Below, piece after piece: positions 11,481-22,222 of a stretch of 64,000 nucleotides of DNA. The stretch spans positions 744,001-808,000 of the forward strand of contig CBFFRQ010000032.1 of assembly GCA_965644315.1 (NCBI GenBank), written 5' to 3'. The notes under the pieces were generated by a model that saw nothing but the letters and a program-made list of their open reading frames with translations, did not search any database and had not been told where the DNA came from. How positions within the stretch are numbered: the stretch's first letter is position 1; each line of letters begins with the position of its first letter. The translations under genes were made by a program, and so were the position numbers. The DNA is from Caecitellus pseudoparvulus (Eukaryota > Bigyra: Bicosoecida).

Positions 11481-12603
11481 GCGGCCATGGGAGACCTTTG
11501 AACCCCTGCTGCGACACTTTTGCCGAGGCCAACGCCACTGCTTGCTGTACAGCTGACAGAGCATCGGGGAGGGGTTCATGTGTCAGAGCTCGCAGCATAC
11601 CTGCGATGAAGGTGTCCCCTGCGCCCACCGTGTCGACCACAGTGGGCACGTGTGGCGCTGGCACATGCAGGACGTGCACGAGAGCTGGTTCGCCAGCAGC
11701 GGCTGCACGCCACTCTTGAGAACCGCTGCTGCGGGTGAGCCGTGCGGCGGGCACTCTTTCTGTCTGGGCTGGGGGCAGCGTGATGAATGCACCTGCTGCA
11801 CCCCACGTCACAGTGACTTCAGGCCAGGCAGGCTGCTCGTCGGTGCAACCAGCTGCCGTCAGCAGCAGTTGCACGAGGTGTACGGCAGTGTCCAGGCCTT
11901 GTTGATGGGCGTACTCCCTGCATGAAAACACCACGTCAGCATGGGGGAGCAGGGCAAGCTCACTGGGCCCCGTGCTGCCGCTGGCGCCGTGCTGGGCGCG
12001 CACTTTCTCCACCTCCACCGAGCAGGTGGCGCCAGACGCCCGCGGCAGCAACCTGCGAGGTCCTAGGGTGGCATGGAGCGGGGCAGGGTCTCGCACTGCT
12101 CGCAGCATGCCTAGAGTCTCCGCGGCGTGGCGCCCTTCGAAGTGCACCCACAGCGGCCCGACGCGCGTCTTGAGCCAGGCGTGGGTGGCGCGCTCGAATG
12201 CAGAGCAGGTGAGCTCAGGGATGTCTCTGACGTGCAGGATGGTGCGTGACGCGTTGGAGGCATTGGCAATGATGTACGAGGTCGGTGTGGCTCCGGACTC
12301 GACGAGGCTGGGGAGCGGCAGCACCCCGCAGGACTTCAGATCGTCCAGGAGAAAGGATGACCCGGCATCTACAGCAGGGTCCACGAGGACCCCACAAAAA
12401 GCCACTTCGGAGCTGCTGCTTGGAGGCAGCAGCTCTGCCGCTACAGCCGCGGTGTTGGCTGCGTTGCCGCCTCTCGCTTGCCTGTGGCCTTGAGCCCGCA
12501 TCTCCACATCTTCTGACGGAAACTGTGGTACATCAACAACGATGTCCAGACATGCTATGCCCACGCACAGCAGGCTTGCCGGCGCCTGTTTGGTGCTGCT
12601 CAT
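11449..12603 (-). CDS. KHK: Ketohexokinase (PfkB-family fructokinase)
   Basis: Single exon, 384 residues, start ATG 12603; the frame is open further upstream to 13056 but that part overlaps the RING gene and has no family similarity. The PfkB signatures are present: the substrate-binding GGNAAN at about residues 45-50 and the catalytic DTVGAGDTF near residue 328, with the catalytic Asp at about 330. Ketohexokinase-specific segments are also recognisable: FLLDDLK, ASRTIL, WVHFEGR and CSVEVEK. Expected reaction: ATP plus D-fructose to fructose 1-phosphate in the cytosol. It is longer than animal KHK (about 298 residues), mainly through an insertion before CSVEVEK that could be an unspliced in-frame intron. 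The coding end overlaps DRC8 by 32 bp. Confidence 0.85.
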   Translation of the reverse strand: MSSTKQAPASLLCVGIACLDIVVDVPQFPSEDVEMRAQGHRQARGGNAANTAAVAAELLPPSSSSEVAFCGVLVDPAVDAGSSFLLDDLKSCGVLPLPSLVESGATPTSYIIANASNASRTILHVRDIPELTCSAFERATHAWLKTRVGPLWVHFEGRHAAETLGMLRAVRDPAPLHATLGPRRLLPRASGATCSVEVEKVRAQHGASGSTGPSELALLPHADVVFSCREYAHQQGLDTAVHLVQLLLTAAGCTDEQPAWPEVTVTWGAAGAFITLPPAQTERVPAARLTRSSGSQEWRAAAAGEPALVHVLHVPAPHVPTVVDTVGAGDTFIAGMLRALTHEPLPDALSAVQQAVALASAKVSQQGFKGLPWPPTASEALAAP

Positions 12604-12857
12604 TGCTCCAGAAAGGCCAGTCCTTGGTGCAGGCTGAGCATCTGGGACTGGTTCGAGGGCCGCCATGCCGAGCATGCGAGCAAACTCCGTGCACCAAGTT
12701 CTTTTGTATTGAAGGTATACAGTGGCTTGGGTTCCGCTGCGGCTGTTCTGTTTTGGCGGCGTGAGAGTCGCCATGGGACTCTGAGCCTGACGCTGAAACG
12801 CAGACGAAACACCAGGCCAGCTACCTGGCTGGTGGTCCGACCAGGCAGGTGCACCAC

Positions 12858-13697
12858 ATGGCTGCGGCGGAAGCAGCTGAGCATATGGTGACGCTATGGC
12901 AGGAGGGGGTTCTGGAGCGCATCGGGGCACTGTGCCCCATTTGCATGGAAACGGCCAGCCAGCCATGCTTGGTGCTGTGCTGCGGGGCGGTGTATTGCAC
13001 TCCATGTCTGCGCACCTGGCACAAGGTGGCTGCCACCTGCCCCACATGCAAGGCAAGTATACAGACAGCCGTCACAGGCATCAATGTGCCGCCTGTCCTG
13101 TACACGGTGGTGGACCTGGCCACTGGCGCCCATCGGAGCAGCCTGGAGCCGTACGGCTGGCGCCGGTGTGTGTATACCTTCCACGCCACCACTGTGCCAG
13201 CCCTGCCGAGGCGACGACTACCGGCAGGGGTGCTGTGCCACCCCACTGCTCGAAAGCTCCGCCTGTGGGTGTGGCGTGACGTGCAGGCCATCACTGCCGG
13301 TGAAGGCGCCGACATCGTGTACAGTGTGGTGGAGGCGGCGCTGGAGAAGCACGGCAGCCAGGCGGCCATGCGAAACGGAGCTTTGCTTGACGTGCTGCCG
13401 GGTTCTACAGCGCAGACCCTAGTCGTGGAACTGGAGCAGTTCGTGGCCTCTGGCACGGAAAGAGCCGAGCATGATGCACTGCTCAGGCAGCGCCATGTGT
13501 GGCGCTGTTCTGATCCAGACGTGGCTTGGTTGAAAACTGCACCAAGCGCACATGGGGCTTCCATCTCACCAGACGCGCTGCGCAGGTTGCAGGTGGCCGG
13601 GGGGGCGCAGGGGTGCCCCATCCAGTCGCCTACCGCCCCCGGCCACTGTGCCTCTCCTGCACCTGCGGCTCCAGCAGATCAAAGCCCTTCCAAATAG
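12858..13697 (+). CDS. Divergent RING-finger protein (possible E3 ligase)
   Basis: Single exon, 279 residues, first in-frame ATG at 12858 (a GTG nine bases earlier is not used by eukaryotes). Residues 26-64 form a RING-like Cys pattern: CPIC, then CCGAVYC, TPC and CPTC. The usual His of the C-G-H core is Ala44 here, so one zinc ligand is missing or replaced by a neighbouring Cys (37 or 41). The rest of the protein is unrecognised, with a WRRCVYTFH segment and a Pro/Ala-rich tail. It may be an E2-recruiting ubiquitin ligase or a structural U-box-like fold. It diverges from KHK (254 nt between starts) and its last 68 coding bases overlap the end of the J-protein gene. Confidence 0.7.
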   Translation: MAAAEAAEHMVTLWQEGVLERIGALCPICMETASQPCLVLCCGAVYCTPCLRTWHKVAATCPTCKASIQTAVTGINVPPVLYTVVDLATGAHRSSLEPYGWRRCVYTFHATTVPALPRRRLPAGVLCHPTARKLRLWVWRDVQAITAGEGADIVYSVVEAALEKHGSQAAMRNGALLDVLPGSTAQTLVVELEQFVASGTERAEHDALLRQRHVWRCSDPDVAWLKTAPSAHGASISPDALRRLQVAGGAQGCPIQSPTAPGHCASPAPAAPADQSPSK

Positions 13698-14716
13698 CCA
13701 CGCCCATGCCTGCAAAGAGGGCCAGCTGCAGGGGCCACCAAGCACGCCTGGCTGCTCTGCCTGCCCTGTGCACCTCTGCCCGCTGGCGGTAGTAGTCCCG
13801 CTCCATGGGCCCACGGTCCGCGAACGCGACACCGTACCGTTTCCAGCGAGCCTCCTTGCGAATGTTCTCTGCTTCTGCTGCGCCAGCTTGTGGGGAACCC
13901 GTGAAGGCCGCTCGCCAGCCAGCTGTGATTGGGCGGTTGGGACGGCGCACAGTGCGGTCGGGGCGACGCATTTCTTGCCGCACATTGCGCACCTTGCTGT
14001 GACTCCTTGTACCGTTCGTAGATGGCTTCCTCACTCTGCGCCGCAGAGGGCCCGAAATGCATGCGGTTCCACTCGTCGAAGTCGAACTGTGCGTGTGGTG
14101 CAAGGGAAGGGGTGGCTGACGTGGCGTGCATGAGGGGGCCAAGTGCCGCACCGCACCTGCTCTGAAGCCTCCGGGCGCTGGTTGTACTGCTTGTAGAACT
14201 CAGCACGGGTGGACTTGACATCAAAGCCCATTTGGGCGGCCCACTCTCGGATGCGGGCATCGTCAGAGGCAGAGTTGGCGCCGCCGAAAGGGGCTGCATG
14301 TCCCCCACCTCGCCGCCCAGCTGAGCCACCTCCAGCCCACGGGTTGCTCAGATCGTACGACCGGCGCTCGACCTTGTCTGACAGCACACCGTATGCTTCA
14401 CTAATCGTCTTGAATTTGGCCTCACTCTCCTGCGCCTCGTGCGAGTCGTGGCGTGCATAGGGCTTCTGTCACTGCAGGCGTTTCGCGCCTGCGTTTCGCT
14501 CACAGCGTCGTCCTTGTTCAGATCCGGGTGGTACTGCTTTGCTGTGGGGAGGGGAGGGCGACCAGCACAGGGAAAGCATGAGCGTTTCGACGGGGAGCAG
14601 CACCTGTGTCATGCCGCCTCACCGAGCTTCCTGTATGCCGCCTTGATGTCCTTTTCACTGGCAGCCCGGCCAACACCCAGCTCTGCGTAGAAGTCAACGG
14701 CACCTGCAGCAGCCAT
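13630..14716 (-). CDS. Tail-anchored J-domain co-chaperone
   Basis: Five exons (14623-14716, 14504-14541, 14157-14429, 13993-14086, 13630-13922) join in phase to 263 residues. The N-terminus is a J domain: FYAELGVGRAASEKDIKAAY, the HPD motif in KQYHPDLNKDDA, then FKTISEAYGVLSD. The middle is Gly/Arg-rich and lacks the zinc finger of type I DnaJ. The C-terminus has one hydrophobic helix (WWPLQLALFAGMGVAIW) near residues 229-245 followed by a short polar tail. That makes a membrane-tethered type III J protein likely, on ER or mitochondrial outer membrane. It should stimulate an Hsp70 ATPase through HPD. The first two introns carry CGAAACG motifs. The 3' coding end overlaps the RING gene. Confidence 0.82.
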
Positions 14717-15036
14717 TGTGAGGTTTTACGCCAAGAGTGCCACACTAGCTGCATGTCCCACGTGCAGAGCAACTGAAGGCCACGGTTGGGGCGTGGCCGG
14801 GGCCATTTCCCATGCGTGCGGGCTGATTTACCGCGGCGTCCCAATTTGTCTGGGTGGCAGGGATCCTTGCAGGGGGTCTGAGGGCCGGGAACCTCGCACA
14901 CACCAAAACGTTTCTTGTGGACTTGTGGGATGCAGTGCGATACAGGCCGTTTCGTTGCCCAACATCGCCCTGGGGCTTTCCGTTCTCTGCGTGGCGATGC
15001 ACTTGTTTTCGAGGGCTGGGGTCGAATTCCGCAACC
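14717..15036. other. Intergenic, divergent 5' region
   Basis: 320 nt between the J-protein start (-) and the alpha/beta hydrolase start (+). No open frame here looks coding. Nothing beyond presumed promoters was seen. Confidence 0.5.
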
Positions 15037-17191
15037 ATGCCACTCCGGCACCGCATCTTGCAGTATGCCATGCGCTTGGTGGGCGCAGATAACTCCAAGC
15101 TGCTCATGTACACTGTTGCTGCATGGTTGCTGCGGCATGGGAGCCAGGCCTCCATGAGTGGGGGTGCCAGCGTGGACAACATGTGAGCGTGGTGTGCCGC
15201 CCTGGGCACGGTCCAGGCTTTGCACGTGCCATGCCGTCGCCCGCTTGCGCAGGGTGACGTTTTTCCGTCGCCTCTTGCCCTCCGAACTGGCTGGTAGTGG
15301 TCTCGTGCTCACAACATTGGCGTCAGTGCAGCTCGTGCGTTCCTTCCAGCGCAAACCCCTGGCGTGGTGGGCGGCAGCTGGAATGCTGGCCCAGGCAGCC
15401 GCTTCATACGCCCGAGGCGTGTGGCACCAGGTGCAGGCGCCCCACGTGGCTCAGCGTGCCCTAGCATCAGTAGGCATCCCCACTCCCTCCCTCCGCGCGC
15501 CTTGGTCCTTGCGAGAAGCCCTGGCCGGGGCGGTGCTGCCCAGCAGCTCCGTGCTGTGGCACAGCGGCCTCCGGCAGGCGTCCCTGGCGTACTGGACCTT
15601 TGACGACACGCGCAAGCCCCTGAAGGTGGACATCATCTGGGACCCGTCCTTGACGCGCGCAGGCGGTGCGGGGGTGTTCCTGTACTACCCTGGTGGCGGG
15701 TGGGTCACTGGGCACCGGCGGGTGGGCTCTCGCCCCCTCCTGTATCAGCTGGCTTCTGCTGGCTGGGTGGTCATCACCGCCACGTACCGCCTGTCACCCA
15801 CCGTGGTGTGGCCGACGCACCTCGTGGACTGCAAGCGCGCGCTGGTGTGGGTCAAGCGCAACGCAGCAGCCTTCGGCGGTGACCCGAACTGCATCGTCGT
15901 GTCGGGGGACAGTGCAGGTGGACACCTCGCCAGCCTGGTGGCGCTGACTCCCAACGACCCCTCCCTGCAGCGCAGCTCCCCTGGCGTGGACACCTCCGTG
16001 GCAGGCGTCGTGGACCTGTACGGCGTGGTGGACCTCACAGACAGCGGCCACAGCATCACGCGCCGGGACCCGGCACGGGCCGTCTCCCTCCTCATCAACA
16101 TCGTCATGCGCAAGCGGTACACGCGCTCCCGGCATGCGTACGCCGAGGCATCCCCTCTGCACCACGTGCTGGGCAGGCCCCACCTCCTGCGCCAAGTGGG
16201 CATGGGCACAGGGCAGGCGGAGCGCCATGCTGGGCGTGCCTCGGCAGCCCTCGTGGCAGATGCGCATGCGGCAGTGGAGGGGGGCATCCTGCCGGGCGCA
16301 GAGGGGGGTGCCGGCGGCGCCGTGGGCTTCTTCCTCAAGCACGCCCTGGGTGTCCCCGTGGGCGCTGCAGCGTCCCCTGAGGGCGCACCTCAGAGCAAAC
16401 TCAGTGAGCTGGAGCAAGCTCTGGGGGACCACCTTGCTCGGGCGGCGGCGGCGGCTGACGGGGGCCGCGGCATGTGGGCGCCGCCCCAGCTGAACGTCAT
16501 GGGGGGGCTGCATGCGCCCACGGTGGGAAGGCAAGGTGGGCCCATGCCCTCCACGTGGCTGCGCCCACGTGCAGTGCACATGGCGCAAGAGGGCGGGTAT
16601 CACGCCAACCCGCCGCCCACGCCCCACCCCTGGTCCACGCTGGCCGATGACGTGTACACAGGGCGGGACCAGGAGGACATGGGAGTGGAGTGGGGCCCCC
16701 ACGCTGAGCACGGTGAGGGGGGTCGGCACCGTCGGCGCCCCCGACATGCCCGGCCCTTCGTGCCCACTGGCCGCTTTGCTGACGCAGCCGGGCAGCGCCT
16801 GCCAGACGAGGAGTGGCAGTCCATCCTGCACAGCGAGCCAGCAGAGCAGGTGGAGCAGCCAGACGTCCCGCCTTTCTTCATCATCCACGGCACCAACGAC
16901 AGCCTGGTGCCAGTGCAGGACTCCCTGCGCATGTACAGGGCGCTGCAGCACCGACGTGCAGCGGATGGCGGACACCACGCGCACGGCAAGGACTGCTTGC
17001 TGGTCCTGCCCCACGCCCACCATGCCTTCAACTACATCACGTCCTGGCGCACCCTCGCTGCGGGGCGCAGTGTCGTGGACTTTGTGAATGCGCTGCGCAG
17101 CAGGGTGCTGGCGCTGCGTGGGGGGGGCCAGGAGCTCCCCGAGAAGCCCCTGGATGTATCGGCACACGCCCTGACACAGGCAAAACTGTGA
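15037..17191 (+). CDS. Alpha/beta hydrolase (HSL / alpha-beta-hydrolase-3 family esterase)
   Basis: Two exons (15037-15182, 15253-17191), 694 residues. Residues before the catalytic core include hydrophobic stretches that could anchor it to a membrane. Core motifs: YYPGGGW, the oxyanion-hole block (a PGGG variant of HGGG); GDSAGG near residue 268, the nucleophile elbow; HGTNDSLVP, supplying the acid; and HAHHAF, supplying the His. A 200-residue Gly/His/Pro-rich insertion separates the Ser and Asp parts, unusual for the family. Likely an esterase or lipase on acyl or carbamate esters; the substrate cannot be read from sequence. Its stop lies 108 nt before the SPT3 start, same strand. Confidence 0.8.
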
Positions 17192-17299
17192 CGCAATGCA
17201 TTTTTTTCACGGCCTGTTGGCATGCTGGGTGCTGCAAGCCTCGCACAACCTGCACAAATTGCAGGAGTGCGGAGTGGCTGGACCAATTTCCGCAGAGCC

Positions 17300-19027
17300 A
17301 TGGCGGCTGCGGAGGAGCCACGGCTCCCCTTGGAGCAACTAAACGCCCACTTGAAACAGTTCCTGCAGCTCATGGAGCAGGGGAGGGATCCAAGGAAGGT
17401 GAGGCGCGCGCACAGCGTGCCTTGCGTCGCCAGGGCAGGTGCAGCATGGTGGCCACTGATGCATTCCTCGCAGTCGGCGGCGTGGAAGAGCATGGGGGAC
17501 AGAGACAAGCGCCGCATCGCCTCAGCGCTGCGCAAGGGCCGCACCACCATCACCCCAAAGAAGTCAGACTCGCGTGTGGTCCAGTCCCCCCCCATGGCGC
17601 CGCCAGCTGCTGCCGTCGTGCACGGGGCGACGGCGCTGGGGAGTGCCTTGCTGGGGCATGGCGGCGTGCCTGGAGGGGTGGCACCCCTGCCACCCCCTCC
17701 CCTGTCGGCACTGCCCCCCTCCCTGCCACCAGCGCCAGCGCCACCTGCCAAGCGCCCCCGTCGTGAGGCAAACGGCGCCCGGCGGCGGTACAATTCGCGG
17801 GGGCGGGGTGCCATTGCGTACAAGTACTACTTGGAGGATGACGTGGTGACGGATGAAGAAGCAGAGGGCGGGGATGGGGATAAGGAGGCAGGGGGTGGCG
17901 AAGAGCCCAGCACGGCGGCGAAGGGCGCCACCGCCCCCCTGCCCGCCAGCACGTCGCCGCCCCCTGACACGCCCCCGCCTGCTGCCCTCCTCTCAGCCAG
18001 CGAAGCCAAGGAGGAAGTGCGTGCCCGACGCAGGGCGAAACGTGCCCGGCTCAAGGCGCAGCGCAAGGGCATGCCCGTGAAGCGCTTCAAATGGCGCGTG
18101 CTGCCGGAAGGCTGTCCCTTCCACCGCGAGGTGCGGGCCATGATGTTCGCGTTCGGGGACTGCAACGTGCCTTCGCCGGCTGCCGCGGTGCTGCTGGAGC
18201 GGGACGCCATTGCCTGGGCCCACACCGCTGTCCTGCAGCTGCGGCAGCTGTTACCAGGCACATCCCAGCGCCTGACGCTGAAGCACATCCACCACTTCAT
18301 GCCGGGCTCCACGGCAGCTTACTTTCGCTGGAAGAGCATGCGTGGGCTGGCCAAGGGATCCGGGGGCTCAGGGGATGAGGCGGAGGCGGAGGCGGCGGGG
18401 GGCGTGTCCACCCTGGCGGACGTGGGGGGGGAGGAGGACGCCGACAATGCTGAGCTGGAGAGGGAGTTGTTGGCGGAGGCGGAGGAGGCCCTGCGGGAAG
18501 GTGGGCCCACCCCCCCCTCTGCGCGCTCTGCAGCCTTGCGCGCTTTCGCCGCCCGCCTGCACTTTGCCAACACGCGCTCGGCGGGCATGACAGCGGCCCG
18601 GTACGAGGAGTACCGGCGTTGCCGCGAGGCATACTTCTCAGGCACGCCCACTCTGCGCAGGCAGTTCGCGGCAGCCCTGCCCCCTCCCGCCCTGCCCGGC
18701 CCCTGCTTGGAGGCACTGGCGTACATTGCTTACGACCGACTTGGGTCGGTGGTGGAGGCAGCCTGCAAGGTGGCTTTCAACGGCGTGTTGCAGGGCGCCA
18801 CGACCCCCCTGCACGAAACCACGTACAAGGCGGCTCTGGCCGCCCTGCCTGCCGAGGCACCTGAGCTGGCCTTTCACCGTGCAGCAGGGGCGGCAGGAGC
18901 GGCGGATGGTGCTGTGCCAGCACTGGCGACTTCGGCCAGCGCCCTTGCCGCGGCACGCACGACGCTGGCGGCACGTCTGGCTGGGCAAGAGGCAGAGCAG
19001 CGGCAGGAGCATGAGCATGAGCCATGA
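17300..19027 (+). CDS. SPT3: SPT3-like SAGA subunit (TFIID-18 / histone-fold pair)
   Basis: Two exons (17300-17398, 17474-19027), 550 residues; the 75-nt intron is in frame. Start chosen at 17300 for its GAGCCATGG context; ATG 17222 upstream in frame is possible. The first histone fold begins near residue 247 (FHREVRAMMFAFGD, the TFIID-18kDa/SPT3 signature). The second lies near residues 420-470 (MTAARYEEYRRCREAYFSG, then LEALAYIAYD). SPT3 carries both folds of a pseudo-dimer and helps SAGA place TBP on promoters in the nucleus. The N-terminal 245 residues are an extra, low-complexity Pro/Ala and charged extension; known SPT3 proteins are about 320-340 residues. An acidic insertion separates the two folds. 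Confidence 0.78.
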   Translation: MAAAEEPRLPLEQLNAHLKQFLQLMEQGRDPRKVRRAHSVPCVARAGAAWWPLMHSSQSAAWKSMGDRDKRRIASALRKGRTTITPKKSDSRVVQSPPMAPPAAAVVHGATALGSALLGHGGVPGGVAPLPPPPLSALPPSLPPAPAPPAKRPRREANGARRRYNSRGRGAIAYKYYLEDDVVTDEEAEGGDGDKEAGGGEEPSTAAKGATAPLPASTSPPPDTPPPAALLSASEAKEEVRARRRAKRARLKAQRKGMPVKRFKWRVLPEGCPFHREVRAMMFAFGDCNVPSPAAAVLLERDAIAWAHTAVLQLRQLLPGTSQRLTLKHIHHFMPGSTAAYFRWKSMRGLAKGSGGSGDEAEAEAAGGVSTLADVGGEEDADNAELERELLAEAEEALREGGPTPPSARSAALRAFAARLHFANTRSAGMTAARYEEYRRCREAYFSGTPTLRRQFAAALPPPALPGPCLEALAYIAYDRLGSVVEAACKVAFNGVLQGATTPLHETTYKAALAALPAEAPELAFHRAAGAAGAADGAVPALATSASALAAARTTLAARLAGQEAEQRQEHEHEP

Positions 19028-19169
19028 AGTGCATTGGCGTGGTGGTGTCCAGGCGCTGCACTCAGGCACATTTGGACGGAGCATTGATTGCAGAATGCGG
19101 GGGCTGGGTGGGGGAGTCACGGGCTGTGCTTGAAGCTCTCAACGCGCTGCAGAGGAAGCCAGGCCCGTG

Positions 19170-20887
19170 TCAGGTCTCGTCCTCACTGGCGGCGCTGCCC
19201 ATGTCCAGGTGGATGTCCCCACCGTCACTGCCCCCCAGCTCTAGGTCCAGTTCACCCTCCTCGTCCCCTGGCAGCTGAGCACTGGGCAGGTCACGGGGTG
19301 TGCTGGAAGTGGGAGGGCTGGAGCCAGGGGTGGGCGAGGGGGTCCCCTGCACCACCAGCTCGATGTCCCCCTCCCCCGCCTCATCCAGGGTGTCCACGCC
19401 CAGCCCCCCTCCCGCATGCACCTCCTCCACCATGTCCCTGCTCTCAGCGTCCATGTCCCCCGTGTCCACCGGCTGGGAGTACTGCAGGTACTGCTGCGTG
19501 CGGGCAGAGGGGGCCCAGATGTACGCCACCGTGACCATGCCGAGGAAGTACAGCAGGTCGAAGATGCGCTCGAAGACCCACTGCCAGCGCCAGTTGATGG
19601 GCAGCACGTCGGCTGCCACCAGCACCATGGCGATGTTGGTGAGGAACCACACGAACACGAAGGCGTTGAGGACGGAGGAGAGGCGCTCGTACATGGCCAC
19701 CTTGGCCGTCTGCCCCGTGCTGCGCAGGAGGTTGGTGGTCTGCGTCAAGTTGCTCAGCACGCCGAAGATGAGGATGAAATTCAACGTGACGACGGGCAGC
19801 TGCCACAGCGTGGGGCGCACTTGGTACTCCACCAGCCCCCGCACGGTGGAGTTGATGCCGAACGCCAGCAGCAGCAGCCACAGCCCCAGCAGCTGCAGGG
19901 TCTGCGGCCGGGTGAGCTTCTCGTGCACGACACCGAAGCCGAGGCACACCGCGAAGAGGGCGATGCCAGAGCCGCTGGTCTTGAACACTGACAGCACTGC
20001 CGCTGCGATGACCGAGGAGGCGACGGGGCAGCAGGTGGGGGCGCCGGTGGCGTTGTTGCTGAGGTACATGATGAAGTACGTGATGGTTTCCAGCAGGCCC
20101 AGGAAGCCCACGCCCAAGACGACGTACTGCAGGCGCAGAAGGTGCTCCCGGTTCATGAGCATGAGCGTACCGAAGACGAGGAGGAAGAGCGCGTAGCCGC
20201 AGAAGAGCGACCCCCACCAGGGCAGCATGGCGTAGAAGGCGCCCGGCACGAAGCCGTACGGGTTGCGGAACGTGACAGTGGCGTCCACCGCCACGTCCAC
20301 GGAGGCTGACGAGTCCTTGGCGCACACTGCAAAGAGCACCTTCTGCACGCCGGTGCGGTGCACGGGGCCCTTGCCTTCAATGGTGTCTTCACCAGGCAAG
20401 TCCTTTCGGACCAGCTTAGGCCAGCCTCGGGGCGCGTTGACGATGACACTCCCCAGGTCTCCTTCAGACGCACAGCCTGGCAGGTCGGCGCTGAGGTGCT
20501 GCTCAGTGCAGCACAGATCCACACCCTGGCTGGCGGCCAAGCCGACGCTGGAATTGCTGAACTCGTCGTAGAACACCATGTTGGCGACCAGGTCCGCAGT
20601 TTCTGCAGCATGGATCTTAGCTTTCAATGCCACGTACGACAGTCCACTGCCAAAGGGTGTCTGCGACGGGTGGCACCTCAGGGCCAGGCGTGCGGAAGTT
20701 GCTTCCACGGCACTGCCAACGCAGCGCCTCTCACGTCGGCAGGGGCGAACATGGGCCCTTCTGAAAGTATGCGGTTGTACTCAGCATCTGTCATGTGAAA
20801 CGAGTACTCATACTTGTACCCAGCCGTCACCAGGAGCCCTGCCAGGAGCAGCAAGGCGCCGAGACCGCTGCGACAGTGCAGCGCCAT
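19170..20887 (-). CDS. GPR107/108-type (GOST, lung seven-TM family) Golgi membrane protein
   Basis: Two exons (20735-20887, 19170-20660) with a 74-nt phase-0 intron, 547 residues. Signal peptide at residues 1-23 (GALLLLAGLLVTAG core), a lumenal domain of about 170 residues with paired Cys, then seven hydrophobic helices from about residue 185 to 420, starting GFVPGAFYAMLPWWGSLF, which is diagnostic of the family. The C-terminal tail is cytosolic, acidic and Ser/Thr-rich. Relatives such as GPR107, GPR108 and TMEM87 sit in Golgi or trans-Golgi and act in trafficking, with proposed ligand or channel roles. Convergent with SPT3 (142 nt gap). A 22-nt mini-intron alternative was rejected because the 74-nt intron restores frame cleanly. 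Confidence 0.85.
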
Positions 20888-21101
20888 GATTGACGCTGGC
20901 CAAGGATGAGGTGGCGCGAGTTGGCCTGCCCCAGGCCGCGGACTCTACTCCAGCCAGAAATCTCAAAGGAAGTCTTGGTTTTTTGTAATTCCGGGATGTT
21001 GCCGCCTTCGGCGTGTGTTCCATGAACTGCATTGCGCTCCGCGCTGGGCCTTTCCCTGCAACTGCCAGCGCAGCCCGCCACCTTGCCTGGTGCAGGGCAT
21101 G

Positions 21102-22222
21102 TCATGGCAGCCCAGGCACTGGGCCAGCACCCGCTGCACCTGCAGCCTCTTCCCGTAGGCGCTTCTCGTGCTGCTCGGCCTGCGCGCGAGGAGGGAAGTG
21201 GAGGAGTGGTTTGCAACGTGCGCGTGCGAGGGGGGGGGCTGGGGAGCTCGCGACGCACCATGAGCTTGCGGATGGTGGCTTGCGTTTCTTCGTCATACTC
21301 CGTCACTTGGCGAGTGGAGTCCACCCGGGTGGCGTCGATGGTGGGGTGGCCCTCCAGCACACTGCGCCACCAAGTCTCCGTGCCCTTCTCAAGCGCCAGC
21401 GTCAACACCGCCCCGGCAGCCTCCCGCTCCAGCGTCCACAGGCAGTCCCCCGCCTTGACATCACCGCCGAGAGTGCCCTGCAGCGCGATGGGCGGGTGGC
21501 CTGGCACAGCCACTCGCAAGTTCAGGGCGGTGGGCGAGAACGTGCATGTGACGTGGCTGGACTTCACCGCGGCAGGCACAGGCACGTGGACTGTGGTGTC
21601 GTATATCGTCTGTGTCCACACGTACTGCCCGTCTGGGCCCACTCCCCCGTTGCCAATGGGGACCTGGTGCCCTTCTGCAGTGACGCGGGGCCGTTGCTGC
21701 GTTGTGGGTTGACTTGACGCGGCCACCGTCGCAGGCACTTGGGCGGGGGCTGCGGTGGGAGCTGGATCTGAGACATGCTGCTTGGGCGTTTTTGCTGGAG
21801 CCGCCTCGGTGCGCGCTTGTGGCGCCTTGGCCTTGCCCGGCTCAGCTACAGCCGCGGCAGTGGAAGGTTGCTGGGCGGAGTGGGAGTGCCGTGCCGACTG
21901 GGCCGCTCCATGGTCTCGAGGCGAGCCATCTGGGTGTTTCATTGGAAATGAACGAAACGCTTGCAGGACCTGCGAGCGCAAGGAGGTCCCGTGTGGTCGC
22001 GAGCGCGGGCTGCATGGGTGGGAGTTTCGCCGTCGTTTCGATACCCACCAGCGCCTCTGCAGCTCCCTCAGCGAAGCCCATCGGGCGCTTTGGCCGGGGG
22101 TCAACGATGTAAAAGTCGGTCCGTTCATGCATGAAGCGGAAGAAGTGTTGCAGCAAAGGCTGGATCCCCCCGCTCCGCTGCGCGGCCTCCATAAACAGAT
22201 CCTCCACGCCAGCGCCTGCCAT
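21102..22222 (-). CDS. NUDC: NudC-like p23/CS-domain co-chaperone
   Basis: Three exons (22049-22222, 21259-21969, 21102-21179), 320 residues, matching NudC (about 330). The N-terminal helix block reads PLLQHFFRFMHERTDFYIVD, like the dimerisation region of NudC, followed by an Ala/Pro/Lys linker. The CS domain starts YVWTQTIYDTTVHVPVP near residue 150 and includes DCLWTLE and LEKGTETWW. The tail TIRKLMAEQHEKRL matches the helix after the CS domain in NudC. Role by family: Hsp90 co-chaperone acting on dynein/LIS1 and kinesin-1 linked clients. The first intron contains two GAAAC motifs. The start at the second ATG of the frame is favoured by homology; ATG 22306 is in frame upstream. Confidence 0.85.

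Noticed and set aside
15794-17167. Minus-strand ORF of 457 codons
   Set aside because: Antisense to the alpha/beta hydrolase exon, which has GDSAGG and HGTND motifs.
20709-20734. A 22-nt mini-intron in the GPR107-like gene
   Set aside because: It does not restore the downstream frame; a 74-nt intron (20661-20734) does.
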